From NCBI GenBank assembly GCA_965204395.1, contig OZ241987.1, forward strand, positions 2,046,001 through 2,110,000: DNA of 64,000 nt, in the 5' to 3' direction. How positions within the stretch are numbered: the stretch's first letter is position 1; the number at the start of each line of letters is the position of its first letter. Below are positions 45,990 through 54,179 of this stretch, piece after piece. Source of the stretch: Bin87 sp965204395. GTDB lineage: Bacteria > Chloroflexota > Dehalococcoidia > Lucifugimonadales > UBA3495. A program made the position numbers and the translations under genes. The notes beneath the pieces are model-generated. The model had not been told where the DNA came from. It made no database searches and worked only from the letters and a program-made list of their open reading frames with translations.

Positions 45990-46382
45990 ATGGCAGTGAA
46001 TCAGGAAGTATTGGACGCCATCAAGAACATGAGCGTTATGGACCTGGCCGACTTGGTCAAGGCCATTGAGGAAGAATTCGGCGTGTCCGCCGCCGCGCCT
46101 ATGGCCGTGGCCGCTGCGCCCGCCGCCGGTGTCGTGACCGACGACGCTCCGTCCGCGGCTGTCGAAGATCAGACCGAATTCACCATCACCCTAGCCGACT
46201 TCGGCGCCAACAAGATCAACGTCATCAAGGCCGTCCGCGAAGTCACCGACCTCGGCCTCCGCGAAGCCAAAGAACTCGTTGAGTCCGCGCCCACCCGCGT
46301 CAAGGAAGGCGTCAACAAGGAAGAGGCCGACAGCATCAAGGGCAAGCTGGAGGAAGCCGGCGCCACCGTTCAGGTTGGATAG
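45990..46382 (+). CDS. rplL: 50S ribosomal protein L7/L12
   Basis: A 130-aa stalk protein: N-terminal dimerisation helices (VLDAIKNMSVMDLADLVKAIEEEFGV), an Ala-rich hinge, and a C-terminal domain with KINVIKAVREVTDLGLREAKELVE and the factor-binding helix region. Recruits translation factors. Ribosome site AGGAGG precedes the ATG; the 50-bp gap after rplJ has no terminator, so the two are co-transcribed. Confidence 0.97.
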   Translation: MAVNQEVLDAIKNMSVMDLADLVKAIEEEFGVSAAAPMAVAAAPAAGVVTDDAPSAAVEDQTEFTITLADFGANKINVIKAVREVTDLGLREAKELVESAPTRVKEGVNKEEADSIKGKLEEAGATVQVG

Positions 46383-46410
46383 ACTTTCTACCACATCACG
46401 CTCGGACGTG

Positions 46411-46437
46411 TAGGGGCAGGTTTCAAACCTGCCCCTA
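46411..46437 (+). terminator. Inverted repeat after rplL
   Basis: TAGGGGCAGGTTT and AAACCTGCCCCTA form a near-perfect 13-bp stem with almost no loop. A T run is absent. Likely a transcription terminator or a dispersed hairpin of the 'ggggcaggtttcaaacctgcccc' type. Confidence 0.45.
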
Positions 46438-46487
46438 AATCGTGCCGTGGTGTACAATCCCCGCAGAATACCCGGAGGCACCTACGC

Positions 46488-47291
46488 ATGGATCTTGAAC
46501 TCAACGGTAAAAGCGCGATCGTAACCGGAGGCAGTCGCGGCATCGGCAAAGCCGTCGCCCGCGTGCTGGCCGCCGACGGGTGCAGCGTGGTCATCACCGG
46601 ACGCTACTCCGACACGCTCTCCACCGCCGCCGAAGAGGTGGCCGCCGATACGGGTGGTTCGGTAACCCCCATCGTCGCCGATATGACCAGCACCGAGCAG
46701 GTCAACGCCATGGTTGCCGCCGCCGCCGATACAATGGGCGGTCGCATCGACATCCTGGTGAACAACGCCGCCGCGCCCGGCGGATTGGCCCGCGGCGCCC
46801 TCGACGAAATCCGCGACGAGGACGTGATGCTCGACCTTGACACCAAGGTCATGGGCTACCTGCGCTGCGCCCGCGCCGTGGCCCCCTACATGCAGCAGCA
46901 GGGCTGGGGCCGCATCGTCAACGTCGGCGGACTCTCCGCCCGTCGTGGCGCTGGCAACCTCAGCGCCGGCGTCCGCAACTCCGGCCTCTCCAACCTCACC
47001 AAGTACCTGGCCGAGGAGTTGGGCGGCTCCGGCGTATGCGTCAACCTAGTCCATCCCGGCACGACCCGCACCGAGCGCAGCGGCCCCATGTACGCCGAGC
47101 AGGCCCAGCGGGAAGGCACCACCGTCGAAGAAATCGAACGCCGCGCCGCCGCGGGCAACTCCACGCGCCGCATCGTGGACGCCGAGGAACTGGCGTGGGT
47201 GGTGGCCTTCTTCGCCTCGCCCCGCAGCATCGCCATCAGCGGCGAAACCATCGCAGCCGGCGGAGGCGCCGGCCTCAACGTCTACCACTGA
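46488..47291 (+). CDS. SDR-family oxidoreductase lacking the classical Tyr/Lys pair
   Basis: A 267-aa Rossmann protein: VTGGSRGIGKAVARVL (TGxxxGIG cofactor loop), VADMTS, NNAAAPGG and IVNVGGLSARRG. The position of the YxxxK catalytic box reads AGVRNSGLSNLTKYLAEEL, with Ala and Asn in place of Tyr and Lys, so ordinary SDR proton relay is not expected. It may belong to a divergent SDR subgroup with another catalytic arrangement. Substrate unknown. Stands alone behind the ribosomal operon. Confidence 0.85.
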   Translation: MDLELNGKSAIVTGGSRGIGKAVARVLAADGCSVVITGRYSDTLSTAAEEVAADTGGSVTPIVADMTSTEQVNAMVAAAADTMGGRIDILVNNAAAPGGLARGALDEIRDEDVMLDLDTKVMGYLRCARAVAPYMQQQGWGRIVNVGGLSARRGAGNLSAGVRNSGLSNLTKYLAEELGGSGVCVNLVHPGTTRTERSGPMYAEQAQREGTTVEEIERRAAAGNSTRRIVDAEELAWVVAFFASPRSIAISGETIAAGGGAGLNVYH

Positions 47292-47340
47292 ACAACCCCT
47301 CCCCGCCGATGCGATTGACCCCGCTGCTGCGATTGACTCC

Positions 47341-47367
47341 GCTCATCCTGAGCCTGTCGAAGGATCG
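47341..47367. repeat. Dispersed repeat 'TCCTGAGCCTGTCGAAGGA'
   Basis: GCTCATCCTGAGCCTGTCGA and a few more bases recur, with two changes, at 61086-61112. It belongs to a short hairpin-type repeat seen in many genomes. Confidence 0.6.
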
Positions 47368-47538
47368 TCTTTCCAACCACCATCCCCACACCTCTTACTC
47401 GTAACTCCCGTACTACTCGCAACTCTCGCGCCTCCTGACCATCATTCACGCCACCCATCCGTCATTCCCGCGAAAGTCTTGGATGTCCGCCATAGGCGGA
47501 TGCGGGAATCCAGAAATCTCACAGAGGAGACTCCTCAG

Positions 47539-47853
47539 ATGATCAAGGTAACCGTTTTCTATGGCAACGAGGAAGGCAAGTCCTTCAACATGGACTACTA
47601 CGTCAACACCCACATGCCCCTGGTGCAGGAGCGCCTGACCCCCTTCGGCATGCGCTACTACAACGTTGAGCAGGGCATTTCCGACACCGATCCCAACGCG
47701 CCGCCCATGTACATCGCCGTCGGCTACCTGCTCTTCAACGACGTTGACGGCGTCCACGAAGGCTTCAAGACCCACGGTCGCGAACTGGTCGGCGACGTCA
47801 AAAACTTCACCGACATCGAGCCCAAATTCCTCATCAGCGAACTGGTCGCATAG
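47539..47853 (+). CDS. EthD-family small protein
   Basis: A 104-aa ferredoxin-fold (dimeric alpha-beta barrel) protein: MIKVTVFYGNEEGKSFNMDY, then YVNTHMPLVQERL, the EthD-type 'Y-x-x-x-H-x-P-L' signature. EthD proteins accompany monooxygenases or act in hydroxy-compound metabolism; the role here is unknown. ATG 47539 is preferred because AGAGGAGA precedes it and the upstream frame crosses a hairpin repeat carrying the 15-bp palindrome (47486-47500). Confidence 0.8.
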   Translation: MIKVTVFYGNEEGKSFNMDYYVNTHMPLVQERLTPFGMRYYNVEQGISDTDPNAPPMYIAVGYLLFNDVDGVHEGFKTHGRELVGDVKNFTDIEPKFLISELVA

Positions 47854-47902
47854 CAGCGCGTCTGCAGCTCCATGCTCAAGGTAGCCCGGCCGTCCAAACC
47901 TT

Positions 47903-48043
47903 GAACGAACGCGCCATCCGCGAACATTGAGAATTGCTGCCCCACCGGCAGCCGCATCCTTCGGCATTAGTTAGAACGACGGGCAGCTGCCCGATTTCTC
48001 CTCCGGCCGGGTTCGGCGACGGATTGAAGAACTGCATGAGGGG
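47903..48043 (+). pseudogene. N-terminal remnant of a DUF885 peptidase-like gene
   Basis: Reads, with frame changes and a stop, NERAIREH then the block corresponding to TAGSRIGRHEYDGRLPDFST of the intact gene at 49659. Then come SSGRVRRRIEEL-type residues in register with STGRIRRRVEQI of the intact gene. A second shorter scrap (GRLPDFSTAASRNR) lies at 48750-48792. Both flank the nuclease/DUF2283 pair. Confidence 0.55.
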
Positions 48044-48067
48044 ATGGTGAAACTGTCGGAGCGACCG

Positions 48068-48379
48068 ATGGAAACATTTCACTGCTCTTATTTGAGCGAC
48101 CCGGTGGAACTCAACGACGAGCGAGGGCGACACATCGCAGAAAAGCATCCCCAACTGCTCCCGAACCGACCTGACTACATTGCCGCTACGCTGGCAGACC
48201 CTGACCTGATCTTGCGCAAAACGGCCGGTGACGACATCATTCTGTTCTACCGCTGGTTCTACGACTTGGACAAGTACGCCATGGTGGCGGTGGTTAATCA
48301 TCCGGGCCGTAATTGGATAATCACTGCGTTCGTTACCCGGAGGTTGCAGAGAGGAGAAACCATATGGCAACGACGTTGA
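48068..48379 (+). CDS. Putative PBECR-like/barnase-EndoU-type nuclease (toxin candidate)
   Basis: A 103-aa protein. RGRHIAEKHPQLLPNRPDYIAATLADPDLIL and a following short beta region (IILFYRWF, YAMVAVVNH, NWIITAFVTRR) match the layout of PBECR-like and related phage-borne RNase folds, with conserved His in EKHPQ. ATG 48068 has GGAG 8 bp upstream; an ATG at 48044 is also possible. Its end overlaps the DUF2283 start by 16 bases, the usual toxin/partner arrangement. RNase activity is inferred only. Confidence 0.55.
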   Translation: METFHCSYLSDPVELNDERGRHIAEKHPQLLPNRPDYIAATLADPDLILRKTAGDDIILFYRWFYDLDKYAMVAVVNHPGRNWIITAFVTRRLQRGETIWQRR

Positions 48380-48729
48380 GATTCGAGCACGATGTGGCCG
48401 GCAACATCATGTACATCGAAAAGTGCCCACCTTATCCGGGGCAGGATGAAGACGACATTGAGGACGGTGTAATCGCCCGGCTCCATCCTGATACAGACGA
48501 AGTGGAAAGCCTGATGATACTGTTCTACTCGTCCCGTATTCTGGCCCGCGAACCGCTCCGGTTGAACATCCCCATCGCGGAAGGCGCGATCAACGGGTAC
48601 CAGGCAGCGGCGGAATTCGACTGTCTGGTCCAACCAAGCTCGAATTGGCTGACTTTCCCCGCAGACGCCGAAATCGTCAAGCGGTACATTCCCGGCTGGA
48701 ATGAGGCGACGGAAGCATCGCTAACCTGA
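48364..48729 (+). CDS. DUF2283-like protein (partner/antitoxin candidate)
   Basis: A 121-aa protein whose core, LRFEHDVAGNIMYIEK followed by IEDGVIARLHPDTDEVESLMILFYSS, matches the DUF2283 beta pattern 'D-x-x-A-D-x-LYI ... DGV-a-r-y-d...G-v-vg-eIl'. DUF2283 genes often sit directly behind small nuclease-like genes such as the one at 48068, with which it overlaps. ATG 48364 follows AGAGGAGA. The C-terminal 40 residues have no recognised family. Confidence 0.65.
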   Translation: MATTLRFEHDVAGNIMYIEKCPPYPGQDEDDIEDGVIARLHPDTDEVESLMILFYSSRILAREPLRLNIPIAEGAINGYQAAAEFDCLVQPSSNWLTFPADAEIVKRYIPGWNEATEASLT

Positions 48730-48903
48730 ACCTTGGCATTGTCAAAGGGCGGCTGCCCGACTTCTCCACTGCCGCTTCGAGAAACCGCGCTGCCACCGGC
48801 GCAATTCCCGAATCGTCCGGGGCATAGCGTATAATGAACTCCGTCGCCCAGTGCCGCAAAATCCCTCTCCAGCCGCGCCCACTCTTGCGCCCGGAACGGA
48901 CTG

Positions 48904-49662
48904 ATGACTACGCCCGCAACCGCTAAATCCCTGCCCGCCCGCCCACCGGAGCCGGATGACGGTATTGATTACCCTTACGGGCCCGACGCGCTGCCGGTAA
49001 AGTCAATGTATCAATTTGTCCCCCAGGCGTATATGCAAAGCGCGCTGGAAACTTGGCTGGATGACCCCACGACCCTGGTCGCCAGCCAGATGTTCATCTA
49101 CTATGAGCCGGGCAATCCCCGGGTCAGCGTGGCCCCGGACGTGTACATTATTCCCAACGTGGGCAGCGCGTTGCGCCGGTCCTACTTTTTATGGCTGGAG
49201 CACGAAGTCCCGACCTTTGCCATGGAGATAGCGTCCAGCAGCACCTACCGGAACGACGGCGGGTTCAAGTACCGACTGTACGAAAGCTGGGGCGTGCAGG
49301 AATACTGGCGCTACGACCCGGAAGGCGGACTGTTTACGCCGCTGTTGCAGGGCTATCGGCTGGTGGACGGACGGTACGCGCCCATTCCGGTTGCGGTGGA
49401 CGCGGAGCGTGGGGAGTGCCGGGGATTCAGCCCGCTGCTGGGGTTGGAGCTGCACGGCAGGGTGGAATGGTTCCGGTTCTTGGACCCGACTACCGGACAG
49501 TTCCTGCCCAACCGTCAGGAGCTGTTGCAGGAACAGCAAGAACTGATACAGAAGCGTCAAGAGCTGGAACAGGATAGGGATGCTGAACGGGCGGCGCGTA
49601 TTGCCGCCGAAGCCCGTATCCGTCAACTGGAAGCGCAATTGGAAAATCGGCAAGAGCGATGA
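48904..49662 (+). CDS. Uma2-family restriction-endonuclease-like protein with coiled-coil tail
   Basis: A 252-aa protein with a Uma2 PD-(D/E)XK fold: APDVYIIPNV (Asp), FAMEIASSSTYRND (Glu-x-x-S) and the downstream Lys/Tyr region FKYRLYESWGVQEYWRYDP. The last 55 residues form a Glu/Gln/Arg-rich coiled coil (RQELLQEQQELIQKRQELEQ). Uma2 proteins are abundant in Chloroflexota and Cyanobacteria with unclear roles, perhaps nucleases of mobile elements. The stop overlaps the next start (ATGA). Confidence 0.88.
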   Translation: MTTPATAKSLPARPPEPDDGIDYPYGPDALPVKSMYQFVPQAYMQSALETWLDDPTTLVASQMFIYYEPGNPRVSVAPDVYIIPNVGSALRRSYFLWLEHEVPTFAMEIASSSTYRNDGGFKYRLYESWGVQEYWRYDPEGGLFTPLLQGYRLVDGRYAPIPVAVDAERGECRGFSPLLGLELHGRVEWFRFLDPTTGQFLPNRQELLQEQQELIQKRQELEQDRDAERAARIAAEARIRQLEAQLENRQER

Positions 49663-51368
49663 TTGCCATGAACCAAGCCGTCGACACCCTCACCGACCGC
49701 GCCATCCGCGAACACTGGGACTTCATGCCCACCGCCGGCAGCCGCATTGGCCGGCACGAGTACGATGGACGCCTGCCTGACTTTTCCACCGGGCGGATTC
49801 GCCGCCGCGTCGAGCAGATCCACCAGACCCTCGCCCAGTTGTCCGCTCTGCCCACCGATCCAGAGTCTAACGGCGTATCGGATGGCGACGCCCGCATGGA
49901 CCGACTCTCCCGAAACTTGCTGGAAATGTTCTTGCGCCGCGATCTGTTCAACCTGGAGGAAATGCGCACGCTGGAAAACAACCCGCAACGGCAGGTGGGA
50001 TACCTGGGCGTGGGCAGTTACGTGCAGCGCGATTACGCGCCCCTGCCGGACCGCCTGCGATCCGCAACCGCCATCTTGCGGCAGGCTCCCGACTTCATCG
50101 CTGCCCTGGACTCCCTCACCGACTCGTATCTAGGCGAGCCGGTTCGAGACGCCGCCGTCCGGGCCTACCGTGGCATGGCGTCGTTCTACCGCACCGGGCT
50201 GTCGGATGCCGCCACCCAATGCGCCGCCATCGCTCCCGACGTGGCCGCCGATTTCAACGCGGCCCGTGAAACCGCCGCCCAGGCTGTGGACGCATTCGCC
50301 GGCCGTCTCCAGGCGCGCGATACCCGCCCCGACTTCGCCATCGGCTCCCAGTTGTACCAGCGTATGCTGTCCGTGGGCGAGGCGGTGGACACGCCCCTCT
50401 CCGACATCCTGTCCATCGGCCAGGCCAACCTGGAACAGAACCTCCGCCGGCTGGACGAAGCCGCCGCCCGTGTCCTGTCCCAGCAGGGTGCCTCCGGCAA
50501 GTCCATCCGCGAGGCTGTGGCGTTGGTCAGCGCCAGCCATCCCACCGCCGAGGGACTGATACCCGACACCCGCGACATGCTGGAAGACATCCGGCAGGCT
50601 CTCATCGACCACGACATCATCGGTCTGCCCTCCGAGGAACGCTGCCAGGTCACGGAAACACCGTCATACATGCGCTACGCCTTCGCCGCCATGGACTCTC
50701 CCGGCGGCCTGGAGGAGGTGGCTACCGAGGCGTTCTACTACGTGACGCCCGTGGAACCCGACTGGACGCCGCGCCAGCAGGAGGAGTGGCTCAGCAACTT
50801 CAACTACCACACCCTGGAAATCATCAGCATCCACGAGGTGTACCCCGGCCACTATGTGCATAACCTGCACAACCGGCACGGGCACGCCCAGCGCGGACGC
50901 GACCTGCCGCTGATCAACCGGGTTGCCACCTCCTACGCCTTCACCGAGGGCTGGGCGCACTACACCGAGGAAATGATGCTGGAAACCGAGTACGGGCGCG
51001 ACAATCCAGCCCTGTGGTTAACCCAGTTGCTCGAAGCCCTGGTCCGCAACTGCCGCTACCTGTGCTCTCTCGGCATGCACACCCAAAACATGACCCCCGA
51101 TGAGGCCACCGGTTTCTTCCAGGCCCACGCCTACATGGAGGAACACCCCGCCCGCCAGGAGGCCCTGCGCGGCACCTTCGACCCCGGCTACCTCAACTAC
51201 ACGCTGGGCAAATTGATGCTGCTCAAACTGCGGCAGGACTGGCGGCGTCAGGAGGGCAGCGCATACACCCTGCGCCAGTTCCACGACACGGTCCTCGCCT
51301 GGGGCGCACCGCCGGTCCCAATGCTCCGCGCGGCCATGCTGAACGCCGACGACGGGATGATTCTGTGA
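49659..51368 (+). CDS. DUF885-family metallopeptidase
   Basis: A 569-aa protein of the DUF885 family. The zinc-binding motif HEVYPGHYVHNLHNRHG is clear, with a downstream Glu in FTEGWAHYTEEMMLE as third ligand and AYMEEHPARQEALRGTFDPG further on. These enzymes are related to M32-type carboxypeptidases and are probably cytosolic, as no signal peptide is seen. Start ATG 49659 overlaps the Uma2 stop; ATG 49668 is an alternative. Degraded copies of its N-terminus lie at 47903 and 48750. Confidence 0.88.
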   Translation: MIAMNQAVDTLTDRAIREHWDFMPTAGSRIGRHEYDGRLPDFSTGRIRRRVEQIHQTLAQLSALPTDPESNGVSDGDARMDRLSRNLLEMFLRRDLFNLEEMRTLENNPQRQVGYLGVGSYVQRDYAPLPDRLRSATAILRQAPDFIAALDSLTDSYLGEPVRDAAVRAYRGMASFYRTGLSDAATQCAAIAPDVAADFNAARETAAQAVDAFAGRLQARDTRPDFAIGSQLYQRMLSVGEAVDTPLSDILSIGQANLEQNLRRLDEAAARVLSQQGASGKSIREAVALVSASHPTAEGLIPDTRDMLEDIRQALIDHDIIGLPSEERCQVTETPSYMRYAFAAMDSPGGLEEVATEAFYYVTPVEPDWTPRQQEEWLSNFNYHTLEIISIHEVYPGHYVHNLHNRHGHAQRGRDLPLINRVATSYAFTEGWAHYTEEMMLETEYGRDNPALWLTQLLEALVRNCRYLCSLGMHTQNMTPDEATGFFQAHAYMEEHPARQEALRGTFDPGYLNYTLGKLMLLKLRQDWRRQEGSAYTLRQFHDTVLAWGAPPVPMLRAAMLNADDGMIL

Positions 51369-51442
51369 TGCTCGGGGTGGCTTCGCAAACGTTGTGCTAA
51401 CATTTGTGGTGGAGTCAAGGTTTCCTTGACCGGACTATCGAC

Positions 51443-52315
51443 ATGACCACGCCCGACGACACCCAACTTCTTGACCTCATTCCACCCGAGGCAGAGATCG
51501 TTCGTCGCATCATCGAGGAAGTGCGGCAGTACCCACGTATACGCCGCCCTCTGCTCCGCTTTCTCGCTGCCGACGATTTCGATGAGCTGATTGACGCGGT
51601 CAAGGAAAACTCCGACAACATCAAGCTGATCCTGGATCGAATGGGCGTGATGGAGAACCGGATGGGCGTGATGGAGGAGCGGCTTGCGTCGGTCGAGGAA
51701 GCGACGCAACGCATCCCCGTCATCGAGGAGCGGCTTACGTCAGTAGAGGAGTCGGTTGCGCGCATCCCCGTCATCGAGGAACGGCTTACGTCAGTAGAGG
51801 AATCTGTTGCGCGCATCCCCGCCATGGAAGAGGACATTCGGTACGTTCGGGGGCAAGTCGATTCTCTACGCGGAGACTTTGGCCGATTCCGGGGAGAATC
51901 ATATGAACGCCAGTGTGCCGAGGAAATCATTCCCATATTGGACGGGTATATTGCGGTTGCCGTACTCGCCGACCGGGAAAAGATCAAGGATGCGTTTGTC
52001 CGGGCCCGCCAGGACGGCCTGATTTCCCGCGAAGAGCTTCTGGATAGCTACCAACCTGACATCATCGCCCGCGCGGCGCATGACGATAGTGAAACCGAAA
52101 ACTTCGCCGTCGTCGAGGCCTCCATCACTTTCAACCGCCAAGACTTGGAAAACTCCGCCCGACGCGCCCGGTTAATCGCCAAAGTCACCAACGTTCCATC
52201 AGACCCGTACCTGGTCACTCATCACGATTGGCCGGGGGATATGGATGACGCTGCTCTCGAACTGGGCGTAACTATCATCCGACACGAGGTCCCCGAGTAC
52301 GCTACCGAAACCTGA
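51443..52315 (+). CDS. Coiled-coil protein with tandem repeats and a nuclease-like C-terminal domain
   Basis: A 290-aa protein. Residues about 65-130 are a coiled coil built of a 17-residue repeat, IEERLTSVEESVARIPV, present about three times (near-identical 51-bp DNA repeats at about 51715-51825). The C-terminal half has AVAVLADREKIKDAFVRARQDG and ENFAVVEASITFNRQDLENSARRARLIAKVT, where E-x-S and a later Lys resemble a PD-(D/E)XK nuclease core as in some DUF3782-like proteins. Function not known. ATG 51443 gives a short leader and fits the frame. Confidence 0.7.
   Translation: MTTPDDTQLLDLIPPEAEIVRRIIEEVRQYPRIRRPLLRFLAADDFDELIDAVKENSDNIKLILDRMGVMENRMGVMEERLASVEEATQRIPVIEERLTSVEESVARIPVIEERLTSVEESVARIPAMEEDIRYVRGQVDSLRGDFGRFRGESYERQCAEEIIPILDGYIAVAVLADREKIKDAFVRARQDGLISREELLDSYQPDIIARAAHDDSETENFAVVEASITFNRQDLENSARRARLIAKVTNVPSDPYLVTHHDWPGDMDDAALELGVTIIRHEVPEYATET
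51715..51830 (+). repeat. In-gene 51-bp tandem repeat
   Basis: Units starting at GTCATCGAGG(A/G)(G/A)CGGCTTACGTCAG occur in series inside the coiled-coil gene. Near-identity at DNA level suggests recent slippage-type expansion. Confidence 0.7.
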
Positions 52316-52319
52316 CCGG

Positions 52320-52940
52320 CTACCGCGGAAAGCCCCACGCCGACCGGGGCCAGTAGATCGCCCACACCTTGCCGATGATATGGTCGGCCGGCAATGGTCC
52401 CCAGTGCCGGGAATCCTGGCTGCCCGTGCGGTTGTCCCCCATCACGAAATACTCGCCCTCGCCCAACCGGACCGGGTGCATATTGGTGGTGGAAATGCTG
52501 CGCAGGTAGTCTTCGTCCAATCGCACCCCGTCCACGCTGACCTGGCCGCCTTCGATCTGCACGCGTTCTCCGGGCTCGCCAATGATCCGTTTGACAAACT
52601 GCCGCTGCGGATCTTCGGGATAGTCAAACACCACCACGTCCCCGCGCTTTGGCGTCCGTCCCAGGTAAATCCGGCCGGCGTCCTCGGGCTGCCAGAACGG
52701 GATGATCATGCCGAGACGATGGGTGTCTACCGGAAAATACACCAGCTTGTTGACCATCAGGTAGTGCCCCGGCAACAGGGTGGGGCGCATGCTGGAACCT
52801 TCGACCCGAAAGTTGACCACCGCAAGCTGGATAGCGATAAAGACAACCGCGCCGATGTACGCGGCCTCCACCAATTCCTTGAGCCAGTTGGAATCCTTCA
52901 CCGTTGGTCCAGCATTTTGTTCCGGGTTCAATTCTATCAA
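52320..52940 (-). CDS. lepB: Signal peptidase I
   Basis: A 206-aa type I signal peptidase: one N-terminal membrane helix (AAYIGAVVFIAIQLAVV), catalytic Ser50 in EGSSMRPTL, box C/D with the general base K117 in QFVKRIIGEPGERV, and box E GDNRTGSQDSRHWGPL. Removes signal peptides at the outer face of the membrane. Length and motifs are normal. Convergent with the coiled-coil gene before it (5-bp gap). Confidence 0.95.
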   Translation of the reverse strand: MIELNPEQNAGPTVKDSNWLKELVEAAYIGAVVFIAIQLAVVNFRVEGSSMRPTLLPGHYLMVNKLVYFPVDTHRLGMIIPFWQPEDAGRIYLGRTPKRGDVVVFDYPEDPQRQFVKRIIGEPGERVQIEGGQVSVDGVRLDEDYLRSISTTNMHPVRLGEGEYFVMGDNRTGSQDSRHWGPLPADHIIGKVWAIYWPRSAWGFPR

Positions 52941-53169
52941 ACGACTTGACGGCCCATACTTCGAGAGCGCTGTCCCGCCGGACGGGCCCGTCAGTGTAAT
53001 GAATGTCCGCCCCCAACCGCACCGGGTGGGACGGTGGACGTTGTCCCATCGTCCAGCCGTTGACTACCAACGCCTGCCCATTTACCATTGTTGGCCCGTC
53101 CCCGCCCGCAAACTTGGCGGGCTTGCCGTTGGCCGCCTCGTCCGCCGCCCCTGCGCGAAAGGTGCTGTA

Positions 53170-54123
53170 ATGTCCGTGCTTGATGCCAATGAACTCAAGG
53201 TGTTTTCCGGCAACGCCCATCCTCAACTCGCCCACGATGTTTGTGCCTACCTCGGCATCCCCCTGGGCGAAAGCGAGGCCTTCAAGTTCGCCAACGACAA
53301 CACCTTCGTTCGCATCCGCGAAAACATTCGCGAGCGGGACGTGTTCATCGTGCAGCCAACCGTGGCCCCCACCAACGATAACCTCATGGAGCTACTGATC
53401 ATGATCGACGCCTGCAAGCGGGCGTCGGCCGGGCGCATCACCGCCGTCATCTCCTACTATGGCTACGGACGCACCGACAAGAAGGACCAGCCCCGCGTGC
53501 CCATCACGGCCCGGCTGGTCGCCGACCTGATCTCCACGGCCGGAGCGGATCGCGTCCTCACCCTGGACCTCCACGCCGGCCAGATCCAGGGTTTCTTCAA
53601 CATCCCCGTCGATGAACTCACCGCCGAACCCATCCTGTCCAACTACTTCTTCGAGAAGGGGCTGGAAGACCTGGTGCTGGTCGCCGTGGACTTTGGCATC
53701 AGCAAGCGCGCCCGCGATATGGCTGAGCGCCTCGGGGTGCCCGTCGCCGTCATCGAGAAACGCCGCACGGGCAACGACGACCGTTCCGAAACGCTCAACG
53801 TCATCGGCGACGTGCGGGGCATGCGGGCCCTCACCTTCGACGACGAGATCCTCACCGGCGGCACCATCGTCAACGCCGCCAACGCGCTGCTGGACGCCGG
53901 CGTAACCGAGGTGTACTGCTGCGCTACCCATCCCGTTTTCTCACCGGCCGCTCCCAAGCTGCTCGGCGAAAGCGCGTTCTCGGAAGTGGTGGTCACGGAC
54001 TCCGTGCCGCTGACCTCATCACAGAAAACCGCCAACCTCACCGTCCTGTCCATCGCGCCGTTGATGGGAGAAGCCATCAAACGCATCCACGAGGGTCGCT
54101 CGGTGGGCGAGCTATTCCAGTAG
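53170..54123 (+). CDS. prs: Ribose-phosphate pyrophosphokinase
   Basis: A 317-aa PRPP synthetase: LKVFSGNAHPQLAHDVCAYLG, the flexible-loop KKDQPRVPITARLVADL, the ribose-5-phosphate site DLHAGQIQGFFNIPVDEL and the PRPP loop FDDEILTGGTIVNAANAL. The usual PDxGGVxRA segment reads VAVDFGISKRARDMAERLG, a departure typical of some clades. Makes PRPP for nucleotide, His and Trp synthesis. ATG 53170 matches the family N-terminus; the longer open frame upstream is antisense to lepB and not supported. Confidence 0.95.
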   Translation: MSVLDANELKVFSGNAHPQLAHDVCAYLGIPLGESEAFKFANDNTFVRIRENIRERDVFIVQPTVAPTNDNLMELLIMIDACKRASAGRITAVISYYGYGRTDKKDQPRVPITARLVADLISTAGADRVLTLDLHAGQIQGFFNIPVDELTAEPILSNYFFEKGLEDLVLVAVDFGISKRARDMAERLGVPVAVIEKRRTGNDDRSETLNVIGDVRGMRALTFDDEILTGGTIVNAANALLDAGVTEVYCCATHPVFSPAAPKLLGESAFSEVVVTDSVPLTSSQKTANLTVLSIAPLMGEAIKRIHEGRSVGELFQ

Positions 54124-54179
54124 GACCCGATGCCGGCACGGTGAAGTAGCGTTCCGTTTCAGGTGGTTTGATTGCATGG

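Noticed and set aside
12882..47500. Palindromes as ordinary REP or terminator hairpins
   Set aside because: They sit inside coding sequence, keep a fixed 15-bp size and replace rather than follow gene ends.
52780..53169. N-terminal extension of prs by 130 residues
   Set aside because: It is antisense to lepB and its sequence is not part of the PRPP synthetase family; ATG 53170 matches the family start.
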